DNA of 64,000 bases from Hanstruepera flava. GTDB taxonomy: Bacteria > Bacteroidota > Bacteroidia > Flavobacteriales > Flavobacteriaceae. Within the stretch, counting starts at the first letter, position 1. Every line of letters begins with the position of its first letter. The position numbers and the translations under genes were made by a program. Of this stretch, positions 16,886-26,213 are shown piece after piece. The DNA is taken from contig NZ_JALJCW010000001.1 of the NCBI RefSeq assembly GCF_023634025.1, positions 781,501 to 845,500 of the forward strand, read 5' to 3'. Below the pieces are notes generated by a model. It saw nothing but the letters and a program-made list of their open reading frames with translations, was not told the origin of the DNA and did not search any database.

Positions 16886-17878
16886 CTTTTCCCTTAAAAT
16901 AAATCTGTACGTGTTATTGTTTTGGTTTATGTGAAAGAATTTACAATTCGAGTAATGAATAAATTCGAATGGCTCACTATGTTTAAATTCTGAATTACTA
17001 GAAACGTAAAGCCCTTCTACATCAATACGACCATTGGGTGCTATTCTACGATATCTAAATTCGTTTATTACATCTGTTGTATATATTTCAAACCAGGCAC
17101 CAGCCGCAATACCACTTAACCATTGTGCAGATAAGTGCTTTTCTGTATTTTCTTTAGGCAGAACAGTGCCCACATAGTTAGGCTCAAATTGTTTTAACCT
17201 ATCTAAAAAACACGTTCTATTTATTTGCCCTACGGAACCATGAAACTCTGATATATAACCAGTTTCCGAAACCCTATAAACGGTTTTATGGCTATCAGCC
17301 AAAACCACATTCCCTACCGTACTGGGTGTGAACCATTTTGAACGCACCAGTCGTCTTTTAATTTTAGAATTTGTAACCGAAGCAATTAATGTATCTGTAA
17401 CAAAACGTGCACAATTACAAGCATCTGTCACAAAAGCTGCATATCGAATAAAATGCTTATTCTGCATATTTGAAATATGAGCCCTAGCGACTTTATAATT
17501 TATTTCAGAACATACAGATGCATATAACGTTCCATCACCATGTGTTAATTTAGGATGTGTTGCCAAAAACCGTAAGATATCATCCAAGTTACCAATTTTA
17601 TCATCCGAAATTTCAGCATTTAAAGGAAAATCCAATTCATGGTCGGTATCCTTTCCACGAACCCGACCATTAGGTTCAGGCGTGATATAACGACCAAAGT
17701 CGTGATACTCCAATTCTCCAGTTCTCTTATTGATTAAAACCAATGCAGCATGCCCTGCCCGAACATGGGTTTTATTACCTATACCTAAATATTTTAAATA
17801 CGGCGAATACCATTCTTCAGCATGTAGCACGATGGTTTCTGGGAAAGCTAGCGTTAAAATAAAAGCGTCGTTTTTCAT
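16877..17878 (-). CDS. DUF6695-like protein, possible permuted papain-like fold
   Basis: A 333-residue protein without signal peptide, resembling flavobacterial proteins I know as DUF6695. A conserved-looking histidine in RAGHAALVL (His43) precedes a cysteine motif TDACNCARFV (Cys154, Cys156). A His-before-Cys order, with NC followed by a helix, is what circularly permuted NlpC/P60-like enzymes (LRAT, YiiX, DUF4105 types) show. That fold assignment is my inference. HDFGRYITPEPNGRVRGKDTD after the histidine would be the active-site strand region. Its ATG overlaps the NRDE gene stop by one base (TAATG), so the two are translationally coupled. It converges on apaG with a 9-base overlap. Confidence 0.65.
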   Translation of the reverse strand: MKNDAFILTLAFPETIVLHAEEWYSPYLKYLGIGNKTHVRAGHAALVLINKRTGELEYHDFGRYITPEPNGRVRGKDTDHELDFPLNAEISDDKIGNLDDILRFLATHPKLTHGDGTLYASVCSEINYKVARAHISNMQNKHFIRYAAFVTDACNCARFVTDTLIASVTNSKIKRRLVRSKWFTPSTVGNVVLADSHKTVYRVSETGYISEFHGSVGQINRTCFLDRLKQFEPNYVGTVLPKENTEKHLSAQWLSGIAAGAWFEIYTTDVINEFRYRRIAPNGRIDVEGLYVSSNSEFKHSEPFEFIHYSNCKFFHINQNNNTYRFILREKLV

Positions 17879-18597
17879 TAAATGGACGATACTTCGTTTA
17901 AAAATTTTACGGATTGCTCATGGGTAGCCAAATCTTCATAATCCATTGAAACTTTAGCATCTTGTTTTTCAACTTTAGTGATACTGGTAGTTTTCACAAA
18001 GCCTCGATCCATAATAACACCGTAATCAACATTTCCACTTCCTGCAGTTCTGTGAAAAACACCGAGAGTTTCAATATTAAGTTCGTGTTCAGATTTAAAC
18101 TTTTTAAACCATTCTTTGCGCTCAGTTCTCATCTCTCTATTGTAAAGTGTTGATGAAGACCAAATATGAGGTTTTTGCTCCAAAGCTTTAAAATGTTTTC
18201 GCTGACCATCCCAAACCAACTCATAAAATTTAAGGTTTTTACTCCAATCAACTATAATCATGGTAAATGGTTCAATATCCAACAAATCATATTGACCTAC
18301 AGCATCTTCAATAGTATTAGCAGACAAGAGGTCCTTAACAACTATTCCCCTACTATGCCTGTAACTTGCCTGTCTTTGGTGAATATCAAACCCACCATTC
18401 AATAAGCAAATAAGGCGTTGTTTTTCGCTTAAGCCAATCCAAGTCCCGCCAGATTCCACATCTTCAGGATAAAGAAGCTGTGCATTTTTATAGTTATAAA
18501 ATTCAGGTGATTTAGAAATTCGTGAAGGCGCTTCGTCTCTATTTGAATATAGTACAAAGTCCTCTTTACCTATTGGTGTTAATGTTACTGTACACAT
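17878..18597 (-). CDS. NRDE family protein (TANGO2-like)
   Basis: A 239-residue Ntn-hydrolase-like protein. It begins MCTVTL, with the Cys2 nucleophile position of this family, followed by YSNRDEAPSR, the NRDE motif that names it. GGTWIGLSEKQRLICLLN and SRGIVVKDLL are also typical. The eukaryotic homologue TANGO2 is linked to haem and lipid homeostasis; the bacterial role is not established. It is upstream of and coupled to the DUF6695-like gene. Confidence 0.88.
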   Translation of the reverse strand: MCTVTLTPIGKEDFVLYSNRDEAPSRISKSPEFYNYKNAQLLYPEDVESGGTWIGLSEKQRLICLLNGGFDIHQRQASYRHSRGIVVKDLLSANTIEDAVGQYDLLDIEPFTMIIVDWSKNLKFYELVWDGQRKHFKALEQKPHIWSSSTLYNREMRTERKEWFKKFKSEHELNIETLGVFHRTAGSGNVDYGVIMDRGFVKTTSITKVEKQDAKVSMDYEDLATHEQSVKFLNEVSSI

Positions 18598-18698
18598 AAA
18601 TGCAGTAGTCTTCTTTTACGATAGCAACTTACAAAAATTCAAAAACTTTTAACGTGCTTTTAAGAGGCTTTCTTTCAAAAAAATAGCCAAAAAAATCG

Positions 18699-18706
18699 TA
18701 ACTTTG
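18699..18706 (+). promoter_or_regulatory. -7 promoter box for pruA
   Basis: TAACTTTG followed by CAGC is a good -7 box. It overlaps a TTG at 18704 that could be mistaken for a start codon, and lies 39 bases before the real ATG at 18746. Confidence 0.6.
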
Positions 18707-18745
18707 CAGCTCGAAATTTATACTAATTGTAAAAATAAAACACCC

Positions 18746-20371
18746 ATGGGAAAAGGATTTTTTAATGTACCAATAGCTGTTAACGAACCTGTTATGTCTT
18801 ATGCTCCAGGTTCACCAGAACGTGAAGCAGTATTGAAAGCATATAAAGACATGTTTAACAGTAAAATTGATGTGCCAATGTACATTAATGGAAACGATGT
18901 TAAAACAGGAAACACACAAACCATGTCACCTCCTCATGATCATCAACATATTGTGGGAACTTATCATACAGCTGAAAAATCGCACGTTGAAGAAGCTATT
19001 GCTACAGCTTTAGAGGCTCGTAAAACCTGGTCTCAATTACCATGGGAACAACGTGCCGGTATTTTCCTTAAAGCTGCCGAACTAATTGCAGGACCTTATC
19101 GCGCAAAGATTAATGCAGCTACCATGATAGCACAGTCAAAAACCATTCACCAAGCTGAAATTGATTCGGCTTGTGAGCTAATAGATTTCCTACGCTTCAA
19201 TGTTCAGTTCATGACCGATATTTATATGGAGCAACCAGAAAGCACTAGTGATGCTTGGAACCGCATTGAATATAGACCGCTTGAAGGCTTTACTTATGCC
19301 GTAACACCATTTAACTTTACCGCAATTGCAGGAAATCTCCCAGCTTGTATGGCTTTAATGGGTAATGTTGTCGTTTGGAAGCCAAGTGATAGTCAAATTT
19401 ATTCTGCTAAAGTAATTATGGATGTCTTTAAAGAAGCTGGTGTTCCAGACGGCGTTATAAATGTTGTTTTTGGTGATCCAGTTATGATTACAAACACGGT
19501 TATGGCTAGTCCAGACTTTTCCGGATTACATTTTACAGGCTCTACATTTATCTTTAAAGAGCTCTGGAAACAAATAGGAAATAATATTCATAATTATAAA
19601 ACGTATCCAAGAATTGTTGGTGAAACTGGTGGTAAAGACTTTATCATTGCACATAAATCAGCGAATGCCAAACAAGTAGCAACAGCAATTTCTCGTGGTG
19701 CTTTTGAATTTCAAGGTCAAAAATGTAGTGCAGCTTCTCGTGCCTATATTCCAAATAATTTATGGGATGATGTTAAGAACTATGTAATTGAAGATGTAAA
19801 ATCATTCAAAATGGGCTCTCCTGAAGATATGAGTAATTTCATTACAGCTGTAATTCATGAAGGTTCTTTCGATAAATTAGCTAAATATATTGATGCTGCA
19901 AAAGCTGATACCGATGCAGAAATTATTGTTGGTGGAAATTACGATAAATCTAAAGGGTATTTTATTGAACCAACAGTTATTCTTACAAGCAATCCAAAAT
20001 ACGAAACAATGTGCACGGAGTTGTTTGGGCCCGTAATCACTATTTATGTCTACGATGCCGATAAATATTCTGAAACATTAAAGTTAGTTGACGAAACTAG
20101 TGAATATGCTCTAACTGGCGCTATTCTCGCAACCGATCGTTATGCTATTAATGAAGCAACAACAGCCTTACAAAATTGTGCTGGAAACTTCTATATTAAT
20201 GACAAACCAACTGGAGCTGTAGTAGGCCAACAACCATTTGGTGGAGCCCGAGCTTCTGGAACAAATGACAAAGCTGGTTCTGCACAAAACTTGTTACGTT
20301 GGGTATCTCCTAGAATGATAAAGGAAACCTTTGTTACACCAACAGATTATCGCTACCCATTTTTAGGTTAA
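18746..20371 (+). CDS. pruA: L-glutamate gamma-semialdehyde dehydrogenase (P5C dehydrogenase)
   Basis: Oxidises glutamate semialdehyde (from pyrroline-5-carboxylate) to glutamate with NAD+, the second step of proline catabolism. The 541-residue ALDH has the general-base Glu293 in GETGGKDF and catalytic Cys327 in FQGQKCSAASRAYIP. PFNFTAIAGNLP and the C-terminal GQQPFGGARASGTNDKAG are diagnostic for the stand-alone P5CDH group. I start at the ATG at 18746 (GKGFFNVP); the frame extends 14 codons upstream to a TTG, but that TTG is inside the -7 box. A strong terminator follows. Confidence 0.95.
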   Translation: MGKGFFNVPIAVNEPVMSYAPGSPEREAVLKAYKDMFNSKIDVPMYINGNDVKTGNTQTMSPPHDHQHIVGTYHTAEKSHVEEAIATALEARKTWSQLPWEQRAGIFLKAAELIAGPYRAKINAATMIAQSKTIHQAEIDSACELIDFLRFNVQFMTDIYMEQPESTSDAWNRIEYRPLEGFTYAVTPFNFTAIAGNLPACMALMGNVVVWKPSDSQIYSAKVIMDVFKEAGVPDGVINVVFGDPVMITNTVMASPDFSGLHFTGSTFIFKELWKQIGNNIHNYKTYPRIVGETGGKDFIIAHKSANAKQVATAISRGAFEFQGQKCSAASRAYIPNNLWDDVKNYVIEDVKSFKMGSPEDMSNFITAVIHEGSFDKLAKYIDAAKADTDAEIIVGGNYDKSKGYFIEPTVILTSNPKYETMCTELFGPVITIYVYDADKYSETLKLVDETSEYALTGAILATDRYAINEATTALQNCAGNFYINDKPTGAVVGQQPFGGARASGTNDKAGSAQNLLRWVSPRMIKETFVTPTDYRYPFLG

Positions 20372-20395
20372 CAATTTGTTATTAAATACATTACG

Positions 20396-20428
20396 CAAAA
20401 GCTACTCAAGATTTGAGTAGCTTTTTTT
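20396..20428 (+). terminator. Intrinsic terminator after pruA
   Basis: Perfect 9-bp stem GCTACTCAA (20401-20409) with TTGAGTAGC (20413-20421), loop GAT, then seven T. Confidence 0.9.
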
Positions 20429-20471
20429 ATAAAAAAACATTACTTTTATAGAGCAATCAATTAATCAACCC

Positions 20472-22148
20472 ATGAAAAAAATTACTTTATTATTTGTTTT
20501 AATTATATCAAGCGTACTTTATGCACAAACACCTGGTGGAGAAAGTGCCATTACTACAATAGATGCAACTATTCCGTACCAAGGTTTTGGAGAGCCTTCG
20601 GCATTATTAGGTTCGGGTGAATACAAAATATTTTATGATAACGTAGATGGTGTGTTAGACAAGCCCATTATTTTTGTTGATGGCTTTGACCCTAACGACT
20701 CACGCGACATAGACTCCATGTACAGTTTATTGGATTATGGCAACTCCAATGAAAATTTAGGAGACATCGTACGAGATGAAGGATACGATTTAATTGTATT
20801 GAATTTTCCAGAAGAATATTTAAGCCCTACAGACGGCACAACATTAATTAGAGGTGGTGCTGATTTTATTCAAAGAAACGCTTATATTTTAGTTGAACTA
20901 ATTAATACCATTAACCAAGATAAAGTTATGGACGCCGAACAGAATGTTGTAATTGGGCCAAGTATGGGTGGGCTAATTTCAAGATATGCATTAACCTATA
21001 TGGAAAGCCAAACTTTAGATCATGATACAAGATTATATATTTCGTTTGATTCTCCACACCAAGGCGCACATGTCCCAATTGGCATTCAGTATTTATTCAA
21101 TTACATGGTTAATGGTGATCCAGGTATTTCAGAAGCCGAACCTCTTGTTTCCGGGTTATTAAATAGTGCTGCTGCTAAGCAAATGCTAATCGACCACTAT
21201 TTAGCACATGTTGATGGTTCAGGATACAATCAAGCAGCCATTACACACACCCCTATTGGAGCACCAAATTTTAGAGATGCTTTTCAAACTGAATTAGACG
21301 GTATGGGGTTTCCTCAAGATTCAAGGAATGTCTCAATAACAAACGGCAGTGGGTCTGGACAAATGACTGGTACTCCTGGTACCGAATTAATAAACCACAC
21401 TTTTGATACAGGAGCTGCTGATGTTCCTCCATTTGGAACCGTAAATACAAGAGCCATTATTACAGTTAATTTTGCGCCATTAGCTAGCCAAAGCATTGTA
21501 GTTACAGATTTTATAGGGCAAGCCGAAATTATTATTCCTGGCAACTGGGTTACTGGTTTTTCGTATAATGCTTCCGCTGAATCAACTGCATCATCTGATG
21601 GACTAGATAACGCTCCTGGAGGTCAATTTGATTTGTTTTCTTTTGATGATGGCACAAACCCAATTATTACTGAATTCGTTCAAAATTTAAATGAACAATA
21701 TTTTGATTTCATTCCAACCTTAAGTGGCTTGGCTATTAGTTCAGAACCCAATTGGTATGCTACTCCAGATATTAATGATTCGCCTTTTGACAACACTTAC
21801 ATTCCGGTGATCAATGAACCTCATGTTACATTAACAGATGGAAACGTTGCTTTTGCTTTAGCTGAAATACGCGGTGAAACATTAGGAATAACTGACAATT
21901 CACTAATCAACTTTGAAATTAAGTTACAACAAAATCCAGTTGAAGATCAAATTACAATATTAAGCGAAGGTGTTTATCATGAGTCTTTGATATCAATTTT
22001 TGACATGACCGGAAAACAAGTTTTTAAAGAAACAATTACGTTAAATAATAGAACCAGTATTCCAATAAATCTTTCATTAGGAGTTTATGTTTTAGATATA
22101 CAAACTAAAGAAGGTGGCAAGTATAAATCGAAGATAATAGTTAATTGA
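20472..22148 (+). CDS. Secreted alpha/beta-hydrolase (lipase-like) with T9SS sorting domain
   Basis: A 558-residue exported protein. It has a signal peptide (1-18, ending in VLYAQ), then an alpha/beta-hydrolase domain resembling PGAP1/lipase proteins: KPIIFVDGFDPNDS (64-77) as the first strand and oxyanion region, and the nucleophile elbow GPSMGGLISRYA with Ser164. FDSPHQGAHVP is the next conserved turn. A long middle section (about 280-470) rich in Gly, Thr and Asn has no motif I know. The last 80 residues are a type A T9SS C-terminal sorting domain (NPVEDQITI, ISIFDMTGKQV, LGVYVLDI, KSKIIVN). It is therefore a cell-surface or released esterase; the lipid or ester substrate is unknown. Confidence 0.85.
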   Translation: MKKITLLFVLIISSVLYAQTPGGESAITTIDATIPYQGFGEPSALLGSGEYKIFYDNVDGVLDKPIIFVDGFDPNDSRDIDSMYSLLDYGNSNENLGDIVRDEGYDLIVLNFPEEYLSPTDGTTLIRGGADFIQRNAYILVELINTINQDKVMDAEQNVVIGPSMGGLISRYALTYMESQTLDHDTRLYISFDSPHQGAHVPIGIQYLFNYMVNGDPGISEAEPLVSGLLNSAAAKQMLIDHYLAHVDGSGYNQAAITHTPIGAPNFRDAFQTELDGMGFPQDSRNVSITNGSGSGQMTGTPGTELINHTFDTGAADVPPFGTVNTRAIITVNFAPLASQSIVVTDFIGQAEIIIPGNWVTGFSYNASAESTASSDGLDNAPGGQFDLFSFDDGTNPIITEFVQNLNEQYFDFIPTLSGLAISSEPNWYATPDINDSPFDNTYIPVINEPHVTLTDGNVAFALAEIRGETLGITDNSLINFEIKLQQNPVEDQITILSEGVYHESLISIFDMTGKQVFKETITLNNRTSIPINLSLGVYVLDIQTKEGGKYKSKIIVN

Positions 22149-22177
22149 GGTCGCGTTAGTTTTATGATATAACATTA

Positions 22178-22681
22178 ATGAAAAAATTCCTGTTATTTTT
22201 AAAAAAGGAACTTATTGACATGCTACCGCCTACCATATACTTTTTGGTGGTTTTTCATATCCTGTATTTTATAAAGTCGCTTATTGCCGATGAGTATGGT
22301 GTAAGTATAAGTTCGTCAATTGTTGCTACAATAGGTGCTTTGATTGTCGGTAAAGCCATCTTAATTGCAGACAGCTTAAAAGCTTTGAAACTATTTGAAG
22401 AAAACAATTTAATCCATCGAATTCTTTGGAAGGTATTTATTTATGGAATATTTGTTTTTATATTTCGGTATTTAGAAGAAATAATTCCTCTTATCTCAAA
22501 ATATCAATCATTTTTCCAGGCCAATAAGAATTTAATACATGAAATTAAATGGTCTCAATTTTGGATCATTCAAATTGTCTTATTTATCTTCTTGACGATA
22601 TACGTTTCATACGTGGAGTTGATCAAAATAATTGGAAAAGAGGAATTTTTAGAACTTGTTTTTAAAAGAAAAAAAACTTAA
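22178..22681 (+). CDS. Conserved hypothetical membrane protein
   Basis: A 167-residue protein with four predicted membrane segments: about 17-38, 45-68, 86-104 and 126-145. The first loop carries a short charged ADEYGVS. A basic N terminus (KKFLLFLKKE) and a very basic C-terminal tail (VFKRKKT) suggest both ends are cytoplasmic. I do not recognise the family. It sits 29 bases after the lipase gene and overlaps rsmG by four bases at the 3' end. Confidence 0.6.
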   Translation: MKKFLLFLKKELIDMLPPTIYFLVVFHILYFIKSLIADEYGVSISSSIVATIGALIVGKAILIADSLKALKLFEENNLIHRILWKVFIYGIFVFIFRYLEEIIPLISKYQSFFQANKNLIHEIKWSQFWIIQIVLFIFLTIYVSYVELIKIIGKEEFLELVFKRKKT

Positions 22682-23307
22682 CCTTTAAATTTAATTGGTA
22701 AGTGAACCACTTTTTTTGTATCAAAAAAATCCTCCGTGTAAAAGTCAGAGATATTATAAATAGTCGCTTTAGAATAATTTTGAAGCTCCTCACTTAAATC
22801 TCCACCTTTAAGATATAAGATACCATTTTTCAATTCGTGATTTTGTTTTTTGGCAACTCTGCCCTTTATCCAATGTACGAATGTTGGCATGGCTGCCACT
22901 GCACGACTTACAATAAAATCATATGTATCGTCTATATCCTCAACTCGAGAATGGGTGGTTTTTACATTTTCAAGCCCCAAACCTTCTACAACTTCATCAA
23001 CAACTTTTAACTTTTTTGCAATACTATCTACCAAATGAAAAGAACATTCAGGAAACAAAATAGCCAATGGAATACCAGGAAAACCACCTCCTGTACCTAC
23101 ATCCATTATTTTTGCTCCATCTTTAAACCGAATAACTTTCGCAATGGCTAATGAATGTAAAACATGGCGCAAATACAACTCATCAATATCCTTTCTGGAA
23201 ACTACATTAATTTTTAAGTTCCAGTCTTGATACAAGGCTTCCAACTTTTTGAATTTATCAACTTGATCTTCAGTTAAATCAGGAAAATATTTTAAAATAA
23301 GCTGCAT
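22678..23307 (-). CDS. rsmG: 16S rRNA (guanine-527-N7) methyltransferase
   Basis: Methylates G527 of 16S rRNA with SAM. I take the ATG at 23307 (MQLILKYFPDLTEDQ), the usual flavobacterial start. The frame runs 10 codons further, but across the promoter box. In the 209 residues are WNLKINVVSRKD, LRHVLHSLAI, the SAM loop MDVGTGGGFPGIPLAI and the VSRAVAAMP motif, all diagnostic. The length is typical. Confidence 0.95.
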   Translation of the reverse strand: MQLILKYFPDLTEDQVDKFKKLEALYQDWNLKINVVSRKDIDELYLRHVLHSLAIAKVIRFKDGAKIMDVGTGGGFPGIPLAILFPECSFHLVDSIAKKLKVVDEVVEGLGLENVKTTHSRVEDIDDTYDFIVSRAVAAMPTFVHWIKGRVAKKQNHELKNGILYLKGGDLSEELQNYSKATIYNISDFYTEDFFDTKKVVHLPIKFKG

Positions 23308-23323
23308 GTTTTTTACTTTTCCA

Positions 23324-23331
23324 CAAAAGTA
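23324..23331 (-). promoter_or_regulatory. -7 promoter box for rsmG
   Basis: On the minus strand TACTTTTG (TAnnTTTG) lies 16 bases before the rsmG ATG at 23307, which also argues against the longer 23337 start. Confidence 0.45.
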
Positions 23332-23388
23332 GCACAAATATTGTGGACATTTTATGAAATCTTTACAAAGATAACTCTGTTAATTATT

Positions 23389-23396
23389 TATATTTG
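23389..23396 (+). promoter_or_regulatory. -7 promoter box for the desaturase
   Basis: TATATTTG followed by GCACC fits TAnnTTTG, 48 bases before the ATG at 23445. I see no -33 TTG. Confidence 0.5.
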
Positions 23397-23444
23397 GCAC
23401 CATATAATGATTTAAATTTTTAATCGTTATAAACATTTAATAGC

Positions 23445-24545
23445 ATGAAAATGACACAGCAAACTTTAACCTTTTCGAAATCGGATCCGGCTAAATTTTT
23501 TAGAACGCTAAACAAACGCGTTAACAACTATTTTAAAGAAAATAACATTAAAAAAACAGGTAATTGGAAGCTTTACACCAAAGCCATAATTATGTTTACT
23601 TTATTACTTGGCCCTTTAGTTTTATTACTAACCCTTGACTTACCTACTTGGCTTCAAGTTATCTGCATGATGACAATTGGAGTTGGAATGGCTGGCGTAG
23701 GTATGAATGTTATGCATGATGCCAATCATGGCTCATTTTCGAGTAAAAAATGGGTTAATAAATTAATGGGTAGCAGTATTCATATTTTAGCAGGAAATGA
23801 TTACAATTGGAAAGTTCAGCATAATGTTTTACACCATACCTATACCAATATTCAAGGTCATGATGAGGATATTGATGCAGGTAGAATTATTCGCTTCTCA
23901 AAACATGCCAAATGGTTTAAAATTCATAAGTACCAAAGGTTTTACGCCTTCTTTTTATATGGGCTACTTACAGTAAATTGGGCTATAACTACAGATTTCA
24001 AACAAACTTACCAATACTTAAAAAGGCGGTTGTCTTATGGCGAATTCCCAAATCCAGCAACGCAATGGACAAAATTAATTATTGGTAAAATTTTATATTA
24101 TGCCATTTGGGTGGTTTTACCGCTATCGCTAGGTTACTCATGGTGGCAAGTTTTAATTGGATTTTTTATCATGCATTATACAGCAGGAATTATCTTAAGT
24201 GTGATTTTCCAATTAGCGCATGTTATGCCCAATACCGAGATGCCATTACCAGACGAAAATGGCAACATGAAAAACACTTGGGCTATTCACCAATTATTTA
24301 CAACTTCGAATTTCTCACCTGAAAGTTGGATTGTAGAGTTTTACACTGGAGGTTTAAACAGACAAGTGGAGCATCATTTATTTTCAAATATTAGTCATAT
24401 TCACTATAGAGATATTGCTAAAATTGTAAAAGAAACTGCTAAAGAATTTAGCTTGCCATATAACGAATACCAATCTATTTGGACAGCAATTGCCGAACAT
24501 TACAGACAGCTAAAAGTTTTAGGTAGAAATCCGCAATTAGCATAA
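23445..24545 (+). CDS. Membrane fatty-acid (acyl-CoA/lipid) desaturase
   Basis: A 366-residue di-iron integral-membrane desaturase. The three histidine boxes are HDANH (91-95), HNVLHH (126-131) and QVEHH (307-311). A Gln instead of His at the start of the third box is the front-end / linoleoyl-CoA (delta-6-like) type. There is no fused cytochrome b5 domain. Hydrophobic segments at about 47-66, 70-88, 216-232 and 235-258 flank the boxes. It introduces a double bond in membrane acyl chains; position and carrier are not determinable from sequence. It may share a transcript with the aminotransferase 30 bases downstream. Confidence 0.92.
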   Translation: MKMTQQTLTFSKSDPAKFFRTLNKRVNNYFKENNIKKTGNWKLYTKAIIMFTLLLGPLVLLLTLDLPTWLQVICMMTIGVGMAGVGMNVMHDANHGSFSSKKWVNKLMGSSIHILAGNDYNWKVQHNVLHHTYTNIQGHDEDIDAGRIIRFSKHAKWFKIHKYQRFYAFFLYGLLTVNWAITTDFKQTYQYLKRRLSYGEFPNPATQWTKLIIGKILYYAIWVVLPLSLGYSWWQVLIGFFIMHYTAGIILSVIFQLAHVMPNTEMPLPDENGNMKNTWAIHQLFTTSNFSPESWIVEFYTGGLNRQVEHHLFSNISHIHYRDIAKIVKETAKEFSLPYNEYQSIWTAIAEHYRQLKVLGRNPQLA

Positions 24546-24575
24546 TAACCGTAGTAATTCGAAATAACTAACCAC

Positions 24576-25763
24576 ATGAGCCTACTATCAGATAGAGTTT
24601 TAAATATGTCTACATCTGCCACTTTAGCTATGGCAGCAAAAGCAAGAGAATTACGTGCTGAAGGTAAAGATATTATAGGATTAAGTTTAGGCGAACCTGA
24701 TTTTAACACACCAGACTATATAAAGGAAGCCGCCATTAATGCCATTAATGATGATTACAATTCTTACACACCAGTTGATGGTTATGTTGACCTAAAAGAA
24801 GCTATAATAAAAAAGTTTAAAAGGGATAACAATTTAGATTATACTTTACCCCAAATTGTTGTGTCAACAGGAGCAAAACAGGCATTATATAATGTTGCTC
24901 AAGTACTCATAAACCCAGGTGATGAAGTTATTTTACCATGCCCTTATTGGGTAAGCTATTCCGATATTGTTTCTGTTTCTCAAGGAATTCCGGTAGAAGT
25001 CAAAACCACAATCGATACCGATTTTAAAATGACTCCTGAACAATTGGAAGCCGCTATTACACCAAAAACAAAAATGATTTGGTATAGTTCGCCTTGCAAT
25101 CCAAGCGGATCGCTTTATAGTAAAAAAGAATTACGGGCATTAGCCGACGTTTTACAAAAGCACCCAAATATCTATGTCGTTTCAGATGAGATTTATGAGC
25201 ATATAAATTTTACTGAAAATGGACATGCAAGCATGGCTGAATTTAGCGATATGTTTGATAGAACCATTACTGTAAATGGTGTATCTAAAGCCTTTGCCAT
25301 GACAGGCTGGCGTATTGGTTATATTGGCGCGCCAACTGAAATAGCTAGAGCTTGCAATAAAATGCAAGGCCAGATTACCAGTGGAGCCAATTGTATTGCC
25401 CAACGTGCCACCATAACTGCCTTAAATGAATCGCCAACTCGTGTAAAATATATGATAGATGAATTTAAGGTTCGTCGTGATTTGGTTTTAAAACTTCTTG
25501 AGGATGTTCCAGGCTTTGTAAACAACACTCCAGAAGGTGCTTTTTACGTATTCCCAAATGTATCGGCTTTCTTTGGAAAAACATTACATGGAAAAACCAT
25601 TAATAATGCAACTGATTTCTCTCTTTTCTTATTGGAAGAAGCTTTAGTAGCTACGGTAACTGGCGATGCCTTTGGAAATCCTGATTGTATACGTATTTCT
25701 TATGCAGCTAGTCAAGAACAAATTATTGAAGCAATAAAGCGTATTAAGGAAGTTGTTAGTTAA
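24576..25763 (+). CDS. PLP-dependent aminotransferase (aspartate aminotransferase type)
   Basis: A 395-residue class I aminotransferase. PLP ligands are visible: Asp204 in VVSDEIYEH, Lys238 (Schiff base) in VNGVSKAFAMTGWR and the substrate-binding Arg of GWRIGY. YSSPCNPSGSLYS is the conserved asparagine turn. The sequence resembles bacterial Ib-type AspC enzymes, which use aspartate and sometimes prephenate or aromatic amino acids. The substrate is not proven. The length is standard. A terminator follows. Confidence 0.92.
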   Translation: MSLLSDRVLNMSTSATLAMAAKARELRAEGKDIIGLSLGEPDFNTPDYIKEAAINAINDDYNSYTPVDGYVDLKEAIIKKFKRDNNLDYTLPQIVVSTGAKQALYNVAQVLINPGDEVILPCPYWVSYSDIVSVSQGIPVEVKTTIDTDFKMTPEQLEAAITPKTKMIWYSSPCNPSGSLYSKKELRALADVLQKHPNIYVVSDEIYEHINFTENGHASMAEFSDMFDRTITVNGVSKAFAMTGWRIGYIGAPTEIARACNKMQGQITSGANCIAQRATITALNESPTRVKYMIDEFKVRRDLVLKLLEDVPGFVNNTPEGAFYVFPNVSAFFGKTLHGKTINNATDFSLFLLEEALVATVTGDAFGNPDCIRISYAASQEQIIEAIKRIKEVVS

Positions 25764-25777
25764 AACCAATAAAAATT

Positions 25778-25801
25778 AAAGCCACTATCAAGTGGCTTTT
25801 T
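25778..25801. terminator. Bidirectional intrinsic terminator
   Basis: Stem AAAGCCACT (25778-25786) with AGTGGCTTT (25791-25799), loop ATCA, between the aminotransferase and the convergent small gene. Confidence 0.85.
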
Positions 25802-25804
25802 ACT

Positions 25805-26065
25805 TTAAAAAAAGTAGATAAACACACTTATAACCAATATCATTAACATTCCAAAAACAATCAAAATCCTTGTTCGCTTTTGTTTGTTTTCATGTTTTAA
25901 ACGTAATCGTATTTTTTCTAAATCCGCTTCTGTAGCTGAATTTTTAAATTCGAGTTTACTTCTACTTCTTCCAGATAATGTGTTTTGCAATTTGTCTCTA
26001 TGAGACATTAAACTCTTATTATTCTTTATTGCTGTTATAGCAGATTGTACTACTCCAAAACTCAT
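25805..26065 (-). CDS. Small tail-anchored membrane protein
   Basis: An 86-residue protein beginning MSFGVVQSAITAIKNNK. It has a very basic middle (RDKLQNTLSGRSRSK; then KIRLRLKHENKQKRTR) and one C-terminal hydrophobic helix (about 66-86) running to the last residue. I recall similar small MSFG-type proteins across Flavobacteriia, all without assigned function. The layout suggests a cytoplasmic, possibly nucleic-acid- or lipid-touching domain anchored by its tail. A weak ECF-like site lies about 150 bases upstream. Beyond that I cannot assign a role. Confidence 0.7.
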   Translation of the reverse strand: MSFGVVQSAITAIKNNKSLMSHRDKLQNTLSGRSRSKLEFKNSATEADLEKIRLRLKHENKQKRTRILIVFGMLMILVISVFIYFF

Positions 26066-26213
26066 TGACCTTGTTTTTTAATTCAAACCTGTAACTAGAA
26101 TACATAACCAAAATTTAAATATCATTTCGGTCACCTAACATATAAAAGATAGTTCTTGAGAATACGCTCAAAAGACAATCAGTTAACAATCCGAAAAAAG
26201 CGCTTTATATATT

